Shown here in pieces: positions 4,174-11,609 of a stretch of 11,609 nt of DNA. This stretch comes from Candidatus Shapirobacteria bacterium UBA1420 (GTDB lineage Bacteria > Patescibacteriota > Microgenomatia > UBA12405), in assembly GCA_002304845.1 (NCBI GenBank), contig DBPM01000026.1, forward strand, positions 1 to 11,609, read 5' to 3'. A program made the position numbers and the translations under genes. Under the pieces are notes generated by a model. It was not told the origin of the DNA, ran no database searches, and saw nothing but the letters and a program-made list of their open reading frames with translations. Each line of letters opens with the position of its first letter. Positions within the stretch are counted from its first letter, which is position 1.

Positions 4174-5051
4174 TGACCAACTTTAAATTTAAAAAACCTC
4201 TAATTTCCGTCTATATGCCGGTCTGGAATGCCGCCACTTATCTGCCTGCTGCTATCGAATCCATTCTCTCTCAAACCTTCACCCGCTTTGAATTTATCAT
4301 TATCGATGACGCCTCCGATGATGACTCTTGGAAAATCATCAAAAAATACGCCCGCCTGGATAAACGTATTCGTGCCTATAAAAACAAAATTAATTTAGGC
4401 GTTTCTCTGACCAGTAATATCGCTATTGCCCATGCTCGTTGCAAATACTTGGCCCGCATGGATGCCGACGACATCTCTGTTTCCAACCGTCTCGAAAAAC
4501 AACTGGCCTATCTTAAAAAACATAAAAAAACTGTTTTGGTCGGTGGTCAATGCACTCTTGTCAATGAACAAAATCAAGTTATCGGCACCAAATCTTTTCC
4601 CACTAATCCCCAAAAAGTCAAAAATATGATGTTTTGGGCTGTACCAACTCAGCAAGGTTATATGATGGTCAATCGTGCTCTGTTGCCTAAAAAATTCAAT
4701 TGGTATGAACCCTCTAAACGTTCCGCTGAAGAAGTTGATCTCTATTTTCAACTGATTAAATATGGTGATATCACCAATTTACCCGATAATCTCTATTTTT
4801 ATCGTCAAGTCAAGGGTTCTCTCTCCCGTCTTAATCCTAAAAAAACCTTTGCTCTTACTCTACAAAGTCGTCTTTTAGCTCTTAAAAATGGATATCGACC
4901 TACCTTTCTTTCCATTCTGATTAACTTGGCTCAAATTTTTGCCATTTCAATTCTGCCTTCCAATACCATTTATCATTTATGGTATTTAGTTCGTGGTGTC
5001 ACTCAACCTAAATCAAACTTCCCTGTCGTTTCTTTCTCCAAATCAGTATAA
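4173..5051 (+). CDS. Glycosyltransferase family 2
   Basis: 292 residues. The N-terminal GT-A fold reads ISVYMPVWNAATYLPAAIESILSQTFTRFEFIIIDDAS (11-48), the standard GT2 opening. NKINLGVSLTSNIAIAHARCKYLARMDADD (71-100) follows, with the metal-binding DxD at 97-99. A later acidic motif, SAEEVDLYFQLIKYGDI, matches the 'ED' acceptor/base region, and YFYRQVKGSLSR closes the domain. A hydrophobic tail (about 246-275) may anchor it to the membrane. The enzyme would transfer a sugar from a nucleotide-sugar donor to a lipid-linked or surface glycan. Donor and acceptor cannot be read from sequence. The ATG overlaps stem III of the hammerhead ribozyme, so translation initiation and RNA folding are linked. 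The next gene follows after 7 nt and is likely the same pathway. Confidence 0.85.
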   Translation: MTNFKFKKPLISVYMPVWNAATYLPAAIESILSQTFTRFEFIIIDDASDDDSWKIIKKYARLDKRIRAYKNKINLGVSLTSNIAIAHARCKYLARMDADDISVSNRLEKQLAYLKKHKKTVLVGGQCTLVNEQNQVIGTKSFPTNPQKVKNMMFWAVPTQQGYMMVNRALLPKKFNWYEPSKRSAEEVDLYFQLIKYGDITNLPDNLYFYRQVKGSLSRLNPKKTFALTLQSRLLALKNGYRPTFLSILINLAQIFAISILPSNTIYHLWYLVRGVTQPKSNFPVVSFSKSV

Positions 5052-5052
5052 T
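5047..5052 (+). promoter_or_regulatory. -10 box overlapping the end of the GT2 gene
   Basis: TATAAT overlaps the GT2 stop codon, with TAGTTA between it and ATG 5059. It fits the leaderless arrangement seen elsewhere in this window. A good -35 is not visible, so read-through from the GT2 gene is also likely. Confidence 0.4.
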
Positions 5053-5058
5053 TAGTTA

Positions 5059-7713
5059 ATGCCTATCTTTGCCTGGTGTAAACGACATCTTAGCGAAATT
5101 ATTTTAGTCGCTGTCCTCTCTCTTTTGTGCCTTAAAAACTACACTCCCGGCACCTTTTTAATCGGTTGGGACAATCTCATGCCGGAACTCAATCTCAGCT
5201 TAAATCTAAAAAGATCTTTTTTAGCCGTCTGGCAAGAATATCAAGGTCTGGGTTTAGTCGGTGGTATGGCCCACGCTACTGATCTTGTCCGTCAACTGCT
5301 CATCTTACCCCTAACCCTCATCCTGCCTGTCAGGTTAATCCGCTATTTTTGGCATTTTGCCATGCTCTTTTTAGGTACCTTTGGTATTTATTTTGGTCTC
5401 AAAAAACATCTATCCCAAAAATTGATCCCTCTCGCCGCTGCTCTCTTTTACCTCCTCAATTTCGGCTCTGTTCAATATTTCCGTGTCCCTTTGGAATCCT
5501 TTTCCACTTTTTGGGGCTTTTTTCCCTGGCTGATTTTTACTTTTTGGGATTTTTTGGAAAATAAAAAACACCTCAAAAAACTGATTATCTTAAATATCCT
5601 AGCCATCCCCTCTTTCCACGTCCAAACTATTTTTATTGTCTATCTACTGTGTATCTCGTTAATTTTACTCGCCCATTTTATAACCCGTCCAAAAATTTCT
5701 CATCTTCCCAACTACTTATCTATTTATCTAATTATCTTCTTAATTAATTCTTTTTGGCTTTTACCTCAACTTTATTTTCTTAAAACCAATCTCCAAAACC
5801 CCACTGCCGGCATCGGCAATTTCATGAGTAACGATGAAACCTTTGCTCGAAATCAGGCCCGGGGCAATCTGAGTGATTTTTTGCTCTTGCGTGGCTATTA
5901 CTACGATTTTCCCAGTAACAATACCGCTCTTTTAGCCGCGTGGCAACAACATTTTTCCAATCATTATTTTCTCCTCTGTGGCTATCTTTTATCTTTTGTG
6001 GTTATCTTAGGTTTTATTTCTCTCTTTACTCATCGACATACCCCCAAGTATATTAAAATCTCCCTTATTTTTTTATTACTCCTCTCCGCCCTAACTTTAC
6101 TTTCCAACCAATTTCCTTTCAATCTTTTAAATCAATCTCTTCGTTCACTGCCCATTATCAACCAAATTTTTCGTTCACCTTGGACCAAATTTCTGGTACC
6201 CGCTGCCTTCCTTTTTAGTTACCTCTTTGCTTTGGGCTTGCAACTCCTTTATCAAATCGCAACTCAATTAAAATACTCTTCTTTTGTCGCCAAGTTACCA
6301 ATTTTTCTGTCTCTTCTTTGTCTTTATTTTTTCTCTCAACCTAGTTTTAGTGGTGACTATTTCTCACCTGATGTTCGACAAAAAATTCCCCAAGAATACA
6401 TGGAAATCTTTAACTTTTTTCAATCTCAAGTCGCCCCGACCGCTCGTATCGCCAATCTCCCCCAAGGTTCTTTTTGGGGTTGGACCAACTATAAATGGAA
6501 CCTATCCGGCTCTGGCTTCATTTGGTATGCCATTCCCCAACCAATTTTAGACCGTGCTTTTGATACTTGGAATTTAAAAAACGAACAATATTATTGGGAA
6601 TTAAGTCATGCCATCCAAAGCCAAGATCCATTACTATTAAACAATGTCTTTTCCAAATATTTTATTGAATACATTATTTTTGACAACAATATTTATTTTC
6701 CCGATGAAAACATCTATGGTAAATTATCCCAACCGACCAAAAATTTACTCGACAGTTTACCTAATTTAACCCTGGTCAAACAAACTAAAAATATTTCTGT
6801 TTATCAAACTAATTTTTCCACTAAAATTGCTACCACCTCCCAACTTCCTTCCGCCCCAGCTTTCGATTTTGCTCTAGTCGATTATGATTATCAAAGACTG
6901 GGTGACTATCTTGTCGACCACCAAGCCTCCCCCAATTTTGATAATTATTTCACTTCTCGTCTGCAATCAGAATTAAACTTTGATCCCAACTCTCTTTTAT
7001 TAACTGAAAACACACTGGTTACTCAAAGCCAAGAACATTCAGATACCACTCAAAACATTTTTGCTTTTCACTTCCCCAAAGCCTCTCTTTCTCAAAATTA
7101 TTTAGTCAAAATCAATTCCCGACATGAAGCTGGATTGCCTCTCAAAATTTCCGCCATTTCCGATAATCTTTTAAACAAGTATTTTGAAACCCTTCTCCCC
7201 ACCTCTCCCAATCCCGCCACTTCATGGTTTTATATTCCCGCTCGACAAATCGACACTTTTGATTATGGTCTTAATTTTATTTTCAATAACACTAGTTTCC
7301 ATCAAGCCAACAAAAACTATATTGACAACATCACTATTTATAACTTATTCTCCACTCCCCCAAATTATCCGGCTCCCCTTAATCGACATTATCTCGACTC
7401 TAAAAACAGTATTTTTTATTACAAAATAAATCTCGATTCCCCGGCCCATACTCTTATCCTACCTCAATCCTATTCCTCTGGTTGGTTGGCTTTTTACCGA
7501 CAAAACGGCAAAATACATCTCCTCAAAAACCATTATCTTCTGAACAACTGGGCCAATGCCTGGGAATTACCTGATGCCCTGTGTACAGGCCAGGTATCGC
7601 CCTGTCCCGATATCTATATTTTATTCTGGCCTCAACTACTTCAATTCCTCGGCTTTGGTTTGTTAATCATCACCCTTTTTTGGCTTTTAAAAAATTCCTC
7701 GGATTCCCGATAA
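5059..7713 (+). CDS. Large polytopic membrane protein, GT-C / YfhO-like glycosyltransferase candidate
   Basis: 884 residues. The first helix is about 12-27. A short outer loop carries GWDNLMPE (36-43), acidic residues in the place where GT-C enzymes keep their catalytic Asp/Glu. Roughly ten more membrane helices fill the region to about residue 430. Residues about 435-850 form a large soluble domain, probably extracytoplasmic, with a late segment (SYSSGWLAFYRQNGK ... NNWANAWELP) like the C-terminal domains of YfhO-type proteins. A final helix lies at about 858-878, followed by a short charged tail. GT-C proteins use polyprenyl-phosphate sugars to glycosylate surface glycans or proteins. That role here is inferred from topology and from the adjacent GT2, not from a firm family match. 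There is no ribosome-binding site; translation depends on coupling or on the TATAAT-N6-ATG leaderless start. Confidence 0.6.
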   Translation: MPIFAWCKRHLSEIILVAVLSLLCLKNYTPGTFLIGWDNLMPELNLSLNLKRSFLAVWQEYQGLGLVGGMAHATDLVRQLLILPLTLILPVRLIRYFWHFAMLFLGTFGIYFGLKKHLSQKLIPLAAALFYLLNFGSVQYFRVPLESFSTFWGFFPWLIFTFWDFLENKKHLKKLIILNILAIPSFHVQTIFIVYLLCISLILLAHFITRPKISHLPNYLSIYLIIFLINSFWLLPQLYFLKTNLQNPTAGIGNFMSNDETFARNQARGNLSDFLLLRGYYYDFPSNNTALLAAWQQHFSNHYFLLCGYLLSFVVILGFISLFTHRHTPKYIKISLIFLLLLSALTLLSNQFPFNLLNQSLRSLPIINQIFRSPWTKFLVPAAFLFSYLFALGLQLLYQIATQLKYSSFVAKLPIFLSLLCLYFFSQPSFSGDYFSPDVRQKIPQEYMEIFNFFQSQVAPTARIANLPQGSFWGWTNYKWNLSGSGFIWYAIPQPILDRAFDTWNLKNEQYYWELSHAIQSQDPLLLNNVFSKYFIEYIIFDNNIYFPDENIYGKLSQPTKNLLDSLPNLTLVKQTKNISVYQTNFSTKIATTSQLPSAPAFDFALVDYDYQRLGDYLVDHQASPNFDNYFTSRLQSELNFDPNSLLLTENTLVTQSQEHSDTTQNIFAFHFPKASLSQNYLVKINSRHEAGLPLKISAISDNLLNKYFETLLPTSPNPATSWFYIPARQIDTFDYGLNFIFNNTSFHQANKNYIDNITIYNLFSTPPNYPAPLNRHYLDSKNSIFYYKINLDSPAHTLILPQSYSSGWLAFYRQNGKIHLLKNHYLLNNWANAWELPDALCTGQVSPCPDIYILFWPQLLQFLGFGLLIITLFWLLKNSSDSR

Positions 7714-7714
7714 T

Positions 7715-7837
7715 ATAATTTCGAATTGGGCCGGGCACTGCCCGGCCCCTACGATTTCAATAATCCCATGCACATGATCCGGCATAATTATATATTCATC
7801 CAAAAATATTTCCCTTTTCCTAACTACAAATGGTGAC
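7715..7837 (-). pseudogene. Remnant of a REP-associated tyrosine transposase (Y1/HUH, IS200-like)
   Basis: The minus strand, from about 7837 down, reads SPFVVRKREIFLDEYIIM and then PDHVHGIIEIVGAGQCPAQF, without a stop within this stretch. This is the diagnostic block 'eyviMPNHvHgIiei' of Y1 transposases and keeps the HUH motif (H-V-H, codons at 7776-7768). A stop precedes it, and the frame soon runs into the end of the convergent gene. The catalytic tyrosine helix and the N-terminus are absent. It is a scar, not a working gene, wedged between the glyA stop and the GT-C stop. Confidence 0.65.
7728..7748. terminator. Perfect GC-rich hairpin between convergent genes
   Basis: GGGCCGGGC (7728-7736), loop ACT, GCCCGGCCC (7740-7748): a 9-bp perfect stem 14 bp after the stop of the plus-strand gene. 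No T-run follows on either side, so termination is plausible but not classical. It lies inside the transposase remnant and may instead be a REP-type hairpin tied to that family. Confidence 0.5.
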
Positions 7838-7842
7838 AAAAA

Positions 7843-9006
7843 TTACGAATTTATTACCTTCGCAATTCTCTTACCCACTTCTTCAAACTCCTTTTTTCCC
7901 CAACCTTTGGTGGTCATCGCCGGGCTACCCACCCTGATTCCCGAGGGCTTCATCGGGCTACCTTGATCCCTGGGAATCATATTGGCATTCACAATTATGC
8001 CCTCATTTTCCAACTTCACTGCCATTTCCTTTCCTCTCCCCACTCCACAATCCACCAACATCAAATGATTTTCTGTTCCAAAAACTCTGATTCCTGCCGC
8101 TTTTAAAGTTTCTGCCAATACCTGTGCATTCTCTACCACCGCCTGCGCATATTTTTTAAACTCCGGTCGGCTGGCTTCTCCAAAAGCCACCGCCATGGCT
8201 GCAATGGCGTTCATATGCGGTCCCCCTTGCAAACCGGGGAACACCGCCTTGTCGATTTTTTTATTTAACTCACCGTCACCTTTCATCTCAGCTGTTTTTA
8301 TCCCTCTTTTCGTCACTCCAATAAAAGCTCCTCTGGGACCCCTTAGAGTTTTATGGGTCGTTGAGGTAATTATATCCACATAATTTACAGGACTCTCATG
8401 TACTCCTCCGGCAATTAAACCCGCAATATGGGCAATATCAGCTATCAAATAAGCATTAACACTGCTAGCAATCTCAGAAAATCTCTGCCAATTGATTTTC
8501 CAAGGATAAGCACTCCCTCCACAAAAAATTAACTTTGGTTTTTCTTTGTTAACCATCTCTGCCACTGCCTCATAATCTATCACTCCCTCCTGATTCACCC
8601 CATATTGAATACTTTCAAAGTATTTTCCTGAAAAAGTGATTCCCGGATGTCCATGAGTTAAATGTCCCCCATCGGCTAATCTCATCCCACATATCTTGTC
8701 ACCTGGCTTTAATAGCGCTAAAAGCACCGCCAAATTAGCCGGACTACCGGAATAAGCCTGTACATTCATATGCTCCACCCTAAACAATTTTTTGCCCCTT
8801 TCTATAGCCAAATTTTCAATTTCATCAATATATTTATTACCCTGATAATAGCGCCTCCCCGGATAACCTTCAGCATATTTATTGGATAAATTACTACCCA
8901 AAACCTTCTTTACCTCTTCACTGATAAAATTCTCACTGGGAATCAATCTAATCGCCTCTTGTTGATATTTATCTTCCTGAGAAATTAAATCAAATATTTT
9001 ATCCAT
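7843..9006 (-). CDS. glyA: Serine hydroxymethyltransferase
   Basis: This PLP enzyme in the cytoplasm turns serine plus THF into glycine plus 5,10-methylene-THF, the carbon donor for ThyX. 387 residues, somewhat shorter than the usual 410-430. Clear landmarks are LIPSENFIS (21-29), KYAEGYPGRRYYQGN (43-57), VQAYSGSPANLAV (82-94), DGGHLTHG (112-119), the PLP-contacting D190 and H193 in IADIAHIAGL, and the Schiff-base lysine K219 in STTHKTLRGPRG. The C-terminal GSPMKPSGIRVGSPAMTTKG is also typical. A GAGGT ribosome-binding site lies in the last codons of tmk, about 10 nt before ATG 9006, so the two genes are translationally close (8 nt apart). The function is secure. It is the last gene of the thyX-tmk-glyA cluster. 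Confidence 0.95.
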   Translation of the reverse strand: MDKIFDLISQEDKYQQEAIRLIPSENFISEEVKKVLGSNLSNKYAEGYPGRRYYQGNKYIDEIENLAIERGKKLFRVEHMNVQAYSGSPANLAVLLALLKPGDKICGMRLADGGHLTHGHPGITFSGKYFESIQYGVNQEGVIDYEAVAEMVNKEKPKLIFCGGSAYPWKINWQRFSEIASSVNAYLIADIAHIAGLIAGGVHESPVNYVDIITSTTHKTLRGPRGAFIGVTKRGIKTAEMKGDGELNKKIDKAVFPGLQGGPHMNAIAAMAVAFGEASRPEFKKYAQAVVENAQVLAETLKAAGIRVFGTENHLMLVDCGVGRGKEMAVKLENEGIIVNANMIPRDQGSPMKPSGIRVGSPAMTTKGWGKKEFEEVGKRIAKVINS

Positions 9007-9014
9007 AACTTATT

Positions 9015-9632
9015 TTACCTCAACCACCCTCGACTCACTATTTCTTGCATGACTCGTCCATGCACCTCTTCTCGACTACCGTTCCCATCCACCCAAACCA
9101 CCTCACCTTGGCTCATCTGCGTATACCACTCATAACCCTTCCTTACTTTTTTAAACTTTTCTATATTATCAAAAATATCCTGATCCCCACGTCCATATAC
9201 TCTTTTAACTGCCTCTTTTAAATCTAAATCAATAATTAAAGTCAAATCAGCTACCCTAATTCCCATCTTTCTTTGAAAATCAAATACCGCCTGTCTTTTA
9301 TCAGCTCCCACATAACTAATAGTTGAAGCCTCATAACGGTCAGCTAACACAAAATCATGACTTTCTAAAGCTGGTACAATCACTCTGTTAGTGTGATTGA
9401 TTCTGTCAGAAATAAAAGCCACCTGTAGTGCATCCGGATCCATCCCCTCGTTTTTTTTCTTAATTGTCTCTTCAATTAATCTTCCTATTGGAGTATCTCT
9501 GGTATGTTCACAAGTTACCAATACTTTTTTACCTCTCTCTGTCAGTGCTTGTCTTAACAATTCCACCTGAGTTCCTTTACCACATCCCCCCACCCCTTCA
9601 AAAACAATTAGTTTCCCTCTTTCACTACTCAT
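9015..9632 (-). CDS. tmk: Thymidylate kinase
   Basis: Phosphorylates dTMP to dTDP with ATP. 205 residues from ATG 9632, close to the family length. A TTG one codon upstream could also serve as start. The P-loop is KLIVFEGVGGCGKGTQ (7-22), with Gly20 after K19 where Tmk usually has Ser (GKST), as in adenylate kinases. CEHTRDTPIGRLIEE stands for the usual 'tREPGGTpigE.iR' segment. LADRY (96-100) is the dTMP-binding DRY motif, and QVAFISDRINH precedes it. YGRGDQDIFDN marks the LID region. The ATG overlaps the thyX stop by 8 nt, which implies coupled translation. Its substrate sits exactly downstream of the ThyX product. The fold and role are well supported. The P-loop change is conservative. Confidence 0.88.
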   Translation of the reverse strand: MSSERGKLIVFEGVGGCGKGTQVELLRQALTERGKKVLVTCEHTRDTPIGRLIEETIKKKNEGMDPDALQVAFISDRINHTNRVIVPALESHDFVLADRYEASTISYVGADKRQAVFDFQRKMGIRVADLTLIIDLDLKEAVKRVYGRGDQDIFDNIEKFKKVRKGYEWYTQMSQGEVVWVDGNGSREEVHGRVMQEIVSRGWLR

Positions 9633-10389
9633 CAATGAATTTTAAATCACCACCAGCACCCTCCTTAAATAGATGCTTTTGACGTATTTTTAATGTCGCT
9701 CCCTCAATCTGCTTCCATAAACCACAACTCCTCTTCCCTTCCCAACAAATACCTTGTGTCTTACAGGTAGGTCCAGCATTATCAAAAACTATAGGTGAAA
9801 CCTTCTTTGCTAACTTATGCATCTCTGTAGCCATTTTTCTAATTTCCCATTGTGCTCTGGTACACTCCCTTTTCTCTAAAAACTGCATCAATGCTAAACC
9901 AGTCATAGACACAATTAATTTTGTCGCTAAAGATTGCGGTTGAATAAAACGCGCATCCTCTTCGGGAATACCTGAGTCAGTTAATTCTTTATACATCTTT
10001 TGCACTGATTCCAAATGTTCCCTATATTGAGGTAATAACGAACTATTCTTAATCGATTCAGGAATCACGTACTCAGCCTCTGCCATGTTTACATATCGAC
10101 CAGACCTAATCGAATAACTGGCTCCCACCCTTTTCCTCACTAATTGGGTTTCTGCAATTCTACTCAAACCTTCTACTGCAAAAGTAAACATTTGATGTTC
10201 CAAAGTCGAGGTATGACCACTGGCTTCAACCTGAGCCACTAATTGTTTTCTCTTCTCAGGACTAATTTTCTCTATTAATTCTTCGTACGAATCATTGCTA
10301 TAACATCGACGAATAGCAATCGCTGCTATCGCATCCGGATCTTTATAACTATCAAGTAAATGAACTCTAAGCCTGCTTTCTTTTATCAT
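9625..10389 (-). CDS. thyX: Flavin-dependent thymidylate synthase ThyX
   Basis: Methylates dUMP to dTMP using methylene-THF, FAD and NADPH, and regenerates THF rather than DHF. 254 residues. GHTSTLEH (58-65) is the early conserved block. The signature region reads QLVRKRVGASYSIRSGRYV (82-100): RKR replaces the usual RHR, and eight instead of seven residues separate it from the conserved Ser (S96) and GRY. The dUMP-binding block AQWEIRKMA (179-187) is intact. A C-terminal cysteine cluster GPTCKTQGICWEGKRSCG (C209, C215, C222) could bind a metal. Such tails occur in some ThyX proteins. ATG 10389 is followed directly by the ThyX fold. GGGG lies only 1 nt upstream of it, so initiation is weakly marked. 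It is the first gene of the dTMP cluster. Confidence 0.9.
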   Translation of the reverse strand: MIKESRLRVHLLDSYKDPDAIAAIAIRRCYSNDSYEELIEKISPEKRKQLVAQVEASGHTSTLEHQMFTFAVEGLSRIAETQLVRKRVGASYSIRSGRYVNMAEAEYVIPESIKNSSLLPQYREHLESVQKMYKELTDSGIPEEDARFIQPQSLATKLIVSMTGLALMQFLEKRECTRAQWEIRKMATEMHKLAKKVSPIVFDNAGPTCKTQGICWEGKRSCGLWKQIEGATLKIRQKHLFKEGAGGDLKFIDE

Positions 10390-10467
10390 GCCCCATTCTC
10401 ATGCAAAACATCTCTCAACTCAATAATCTCATCTATATCAAAAATTCAAATTGCGGTTTATCTGAGT

Positions 10468-11181
10468 TTATTTCAATTCAAACACCACTGTCAGACCTTT
10501 ATAGACTGTACTACTACCCGGCTCAACTCCAGCACCTCCAGAATCTAACATAACACTTTTCATATACACTGGCATCACCTGACCACCAGACGTTTCATTG
10601 ACACTGATAACCTTACCAATTCTCCGTCCTGAATATCTGGCAATGGTGGCTGCCTTTTCTTTAGCATCTTCCATCGCCCCCTCATAAAGACTTTTCTCAA
10701 CCTCATTTATATCACTCATGGCAAAATTAGGTCCATAAACATTATTAGCCGCACTTTTATTTAATAGGTCTGCAAAATCATTCACTCTAGTCACATCTCT
10801 CAGTACTATCTCTATGGAATTATTTACCCGCCACAAACCTTTGCGACTTTTCTGGACCCCACCATCCCAATAAGAATCTTCTTCCTGATAAATAGAGATA
10901 TTTTGTGTCTTGATATCTGCCTCGGTAATGCCAAAATCTTTTATCGCTTTAGTTAATTCAGCAATTTTCCCATTCACCTCTGTCACCGCCCCTTCTTTAA
11001 CTGAACTAACCACTTCCACTCCAGCCGTAAAAGTGGCTATTTCATTTTTTTGTTGACTTTTAGCCTCCCCATTGACTGTCACTGTTTCCACTGGCAACAG
11101 ACTTATCTTTCCCCAATTTACCTTTGGTAAAAAAATCAATAATAAAACAATCAGGACTATCCACGACCATGTCTTTTTCAT
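10468..11181 (-). CDS. SIMPL-domain (DUF541) membrane-anchored protein
   Basis: 237 residues. One N-terminal membrane helix (5-19, WSWIVLIVLLLIFLP) anchors the protein or acts as an uncleaved signal. The rest is a SIMPL/DUF541 domain. TVTVNGEAKSQQKNEIATFTAGVEV is its first strand pair. VNGKIAELTKAIKDFGITEADIKTQNISIYQEEDSY is the classic 'l...Gi...di.T....i.p.y' block. NSIEIVLRDVTRVNDFADLL and AMEDAKEKAATIARYSGRRIGKVISVNE complete it. The family is extracytoplasmic and oligomeric in studied cases, with poorly defined function (oxidative stress and envelope roles in BP26/YggE relatives). The start is set by TATAAT 6 nt before ATG 11181. A 78-bp gap separates it from thyX, so co-transcription is possible but not shown. 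Confidence 0.85.
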   Translation of the reverse strand: MKKTWSWIVLIVLLLIFLPKVNWGKISLLPVETVTVNGEAKSQQKNEIATFTAGVEVVSSVKEGAVTEVNGKIAELTKAIKDFGITEADIKTQNISIYQEEDSYWDGGVQKSRKGLWRVNNSIEIVLRDVTRVNDFADLLNKSAANNVYGPNFAMSDINEVEKSLYEGAMEDAKEKAATIARYSGRRIGKVISVNETSGGQVMPVYMKSVMLDSGGAGVEPGSSTVYKGLTVVFELK

Positions 11182-11187
11182 AATTTC

Positions 11188-11193
11188 ATTATA
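11188..11193 (-). promoter_or_regulatory. -10 box of the SIMPL gene (leaderless)
   Basis: A perfect TATAAT on the minus strand with GAAATT then ATG 11181. TTGTAA at 11217-11212 (18-nt spacer) is an acceptable -35, lying over the 3' end of the preceding gene. No Shine-Dalgarno is present. Confidence 0.5.
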
Positions 11194-11207
11194 GACCTAC
11201 CACGTCT

Positions 11208-11597
11208 TTATTTACAAACCGGACATTTTTCACCACTGTACCAACAACCGCAATGTTCACAATAATGTAAACCTTCAGTTTTTCCTAATCGATATTCTAT
11301 TTTTCCATTTATATCCAAAGCGATTATACCTCGCACGCCTATGACTAATTCCTGACTCAACCATGAGCCTCCGTGACTTCCTGACACATTCAAATAATAC
11401 CCATTTCTAGCCATTATCATTTCAAATAAATAATTATTCCCTCCAGCTTTTTGTCTTGCTTCTTTCACTTCACCGGCAATTATTTTCATATTTTCCTCCA
11501 CCTTTCCCGTCTCAATGGTTTCCCAAGCCCATTCCATTTCCGGCATTAATTCTCGACACTTTTGCAACCAATTTTTATCTCTCAGATAAAAACCCAT
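11208..11597 (-). CDS. Hypothetical protein with a C-terminal zinc ribbon
   Basis: 129 residues from ATG 11597, with GGGAG 6 nt upstream as ribosome-binding site. The frame is also open to the window edge, so a longer, partial gene cannot be excluded. The C-terminus YCEHCGCWYSGEKCPVCK holds two CxxC pairs spaced like a one-domain zinc ribbon. The body is mixed: charged helices (about 10-50), then YYLNVSGSHGGSWLSQELVIGVRGIIALDINGKIEYRLG, which looks like beta strands. No family was recognised, and neither membrane segment nor signal is present. It is 26 bp upstream of the SIMPL gene on the same strand. Unlike that gene, it has a good Shine-Dalgarno, so both initiation modes exist side by side here. 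Confidence 0.65.
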   Translation of the reverse strand: MGFYLRDKNWLQKCRELMPEMEWAWETIETGKVEENMKIIAGEVKEARQKAGGNNYLFEMIMARNGYYLNVSGSHGGSWLSQELVIGVRGIIALDINGKIEYRLGKTEGLHYCEHCGCWYSGEKCPVCK

Positions 11598-11609
11598 CGG
11601 TTGCTCCCG

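Noticed and set aside
1..11609. tRNA genes, CRISPR arrays, replication origins
   Set aside because: No T-loop signature with acceptor pairing, no regularly spaced direct repeats, and no DnaA-box cluster were seen on either strand.

Overview
The window is AT-rich and densely packed with short genes. It has a ThyX-type thymidylate synthase, -10 boxes only 5-7 nt upstream of start codons (leaderless transcription), small toxin-antitoxin remnants and a RAYT transposase scar. Together these suggest a Candidate Phyla Radiation bacterium (Patescibacteria, perhaps Microgenomates). This is inference: no rRNA or other taxonomic marker is present. The plus strand is pyrimidine-rich almost throughout, whichever way the genes point. 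The exception is about 3040-4172, which is purine-rich on the plus strand.

Left part (1-2630): the C-terminally cut PLD-like gene (minus) and galU (plus) are divergent, and their promoters overlap. galU faces a decayed RelE-type toxin downstream of an intact ribbon-helix-helix antitoxin (minus). Next comes a strong plus-strand promoter that reads into a self-closing RNA of about 75 nt, then a small basic protein that may be a BECR-fold nuclease (minus).

Middle (2640-4172): 2682-3027 is a non-coding unit with a consensus promoter, a 28-bp rod-like hairpin, further hairpins and an intrinsic terminator. It is followed by a long hairpin (3038-3091), a multi-hairpin leader with an exposed perfect anti-Shine-Dalgarno complement, and a gene for a single-pass membrane protein of unknown function. 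After that come another large hairpin, a 34-nt pure purine tract, and a complete type III hammerhead ribozyme core. The ribozyme's last helix ends on the A of the next gene's start codon. This is the most striking element of the window.

Right part: a family 2 glycosyltransferase and a large GT-C-like polytopic membrane protein (plus) form a cell-surface polysaccharide pair, and galU could supply UDP-sugar to it. They converge on a minus-strand cluster thyX-tmk-glyA. This cluster is a compact dTMP module: SHMT makes methylene-THF, ThyX makes dTMP, and Tmk makes dTDP. Upstream of it are a membrane-anchored SIMPL protein and a zinc-ribbon protein. A HUH-transposase remnant with a perfect GC-rich hairpin lies at the convergence point (7715-7837).
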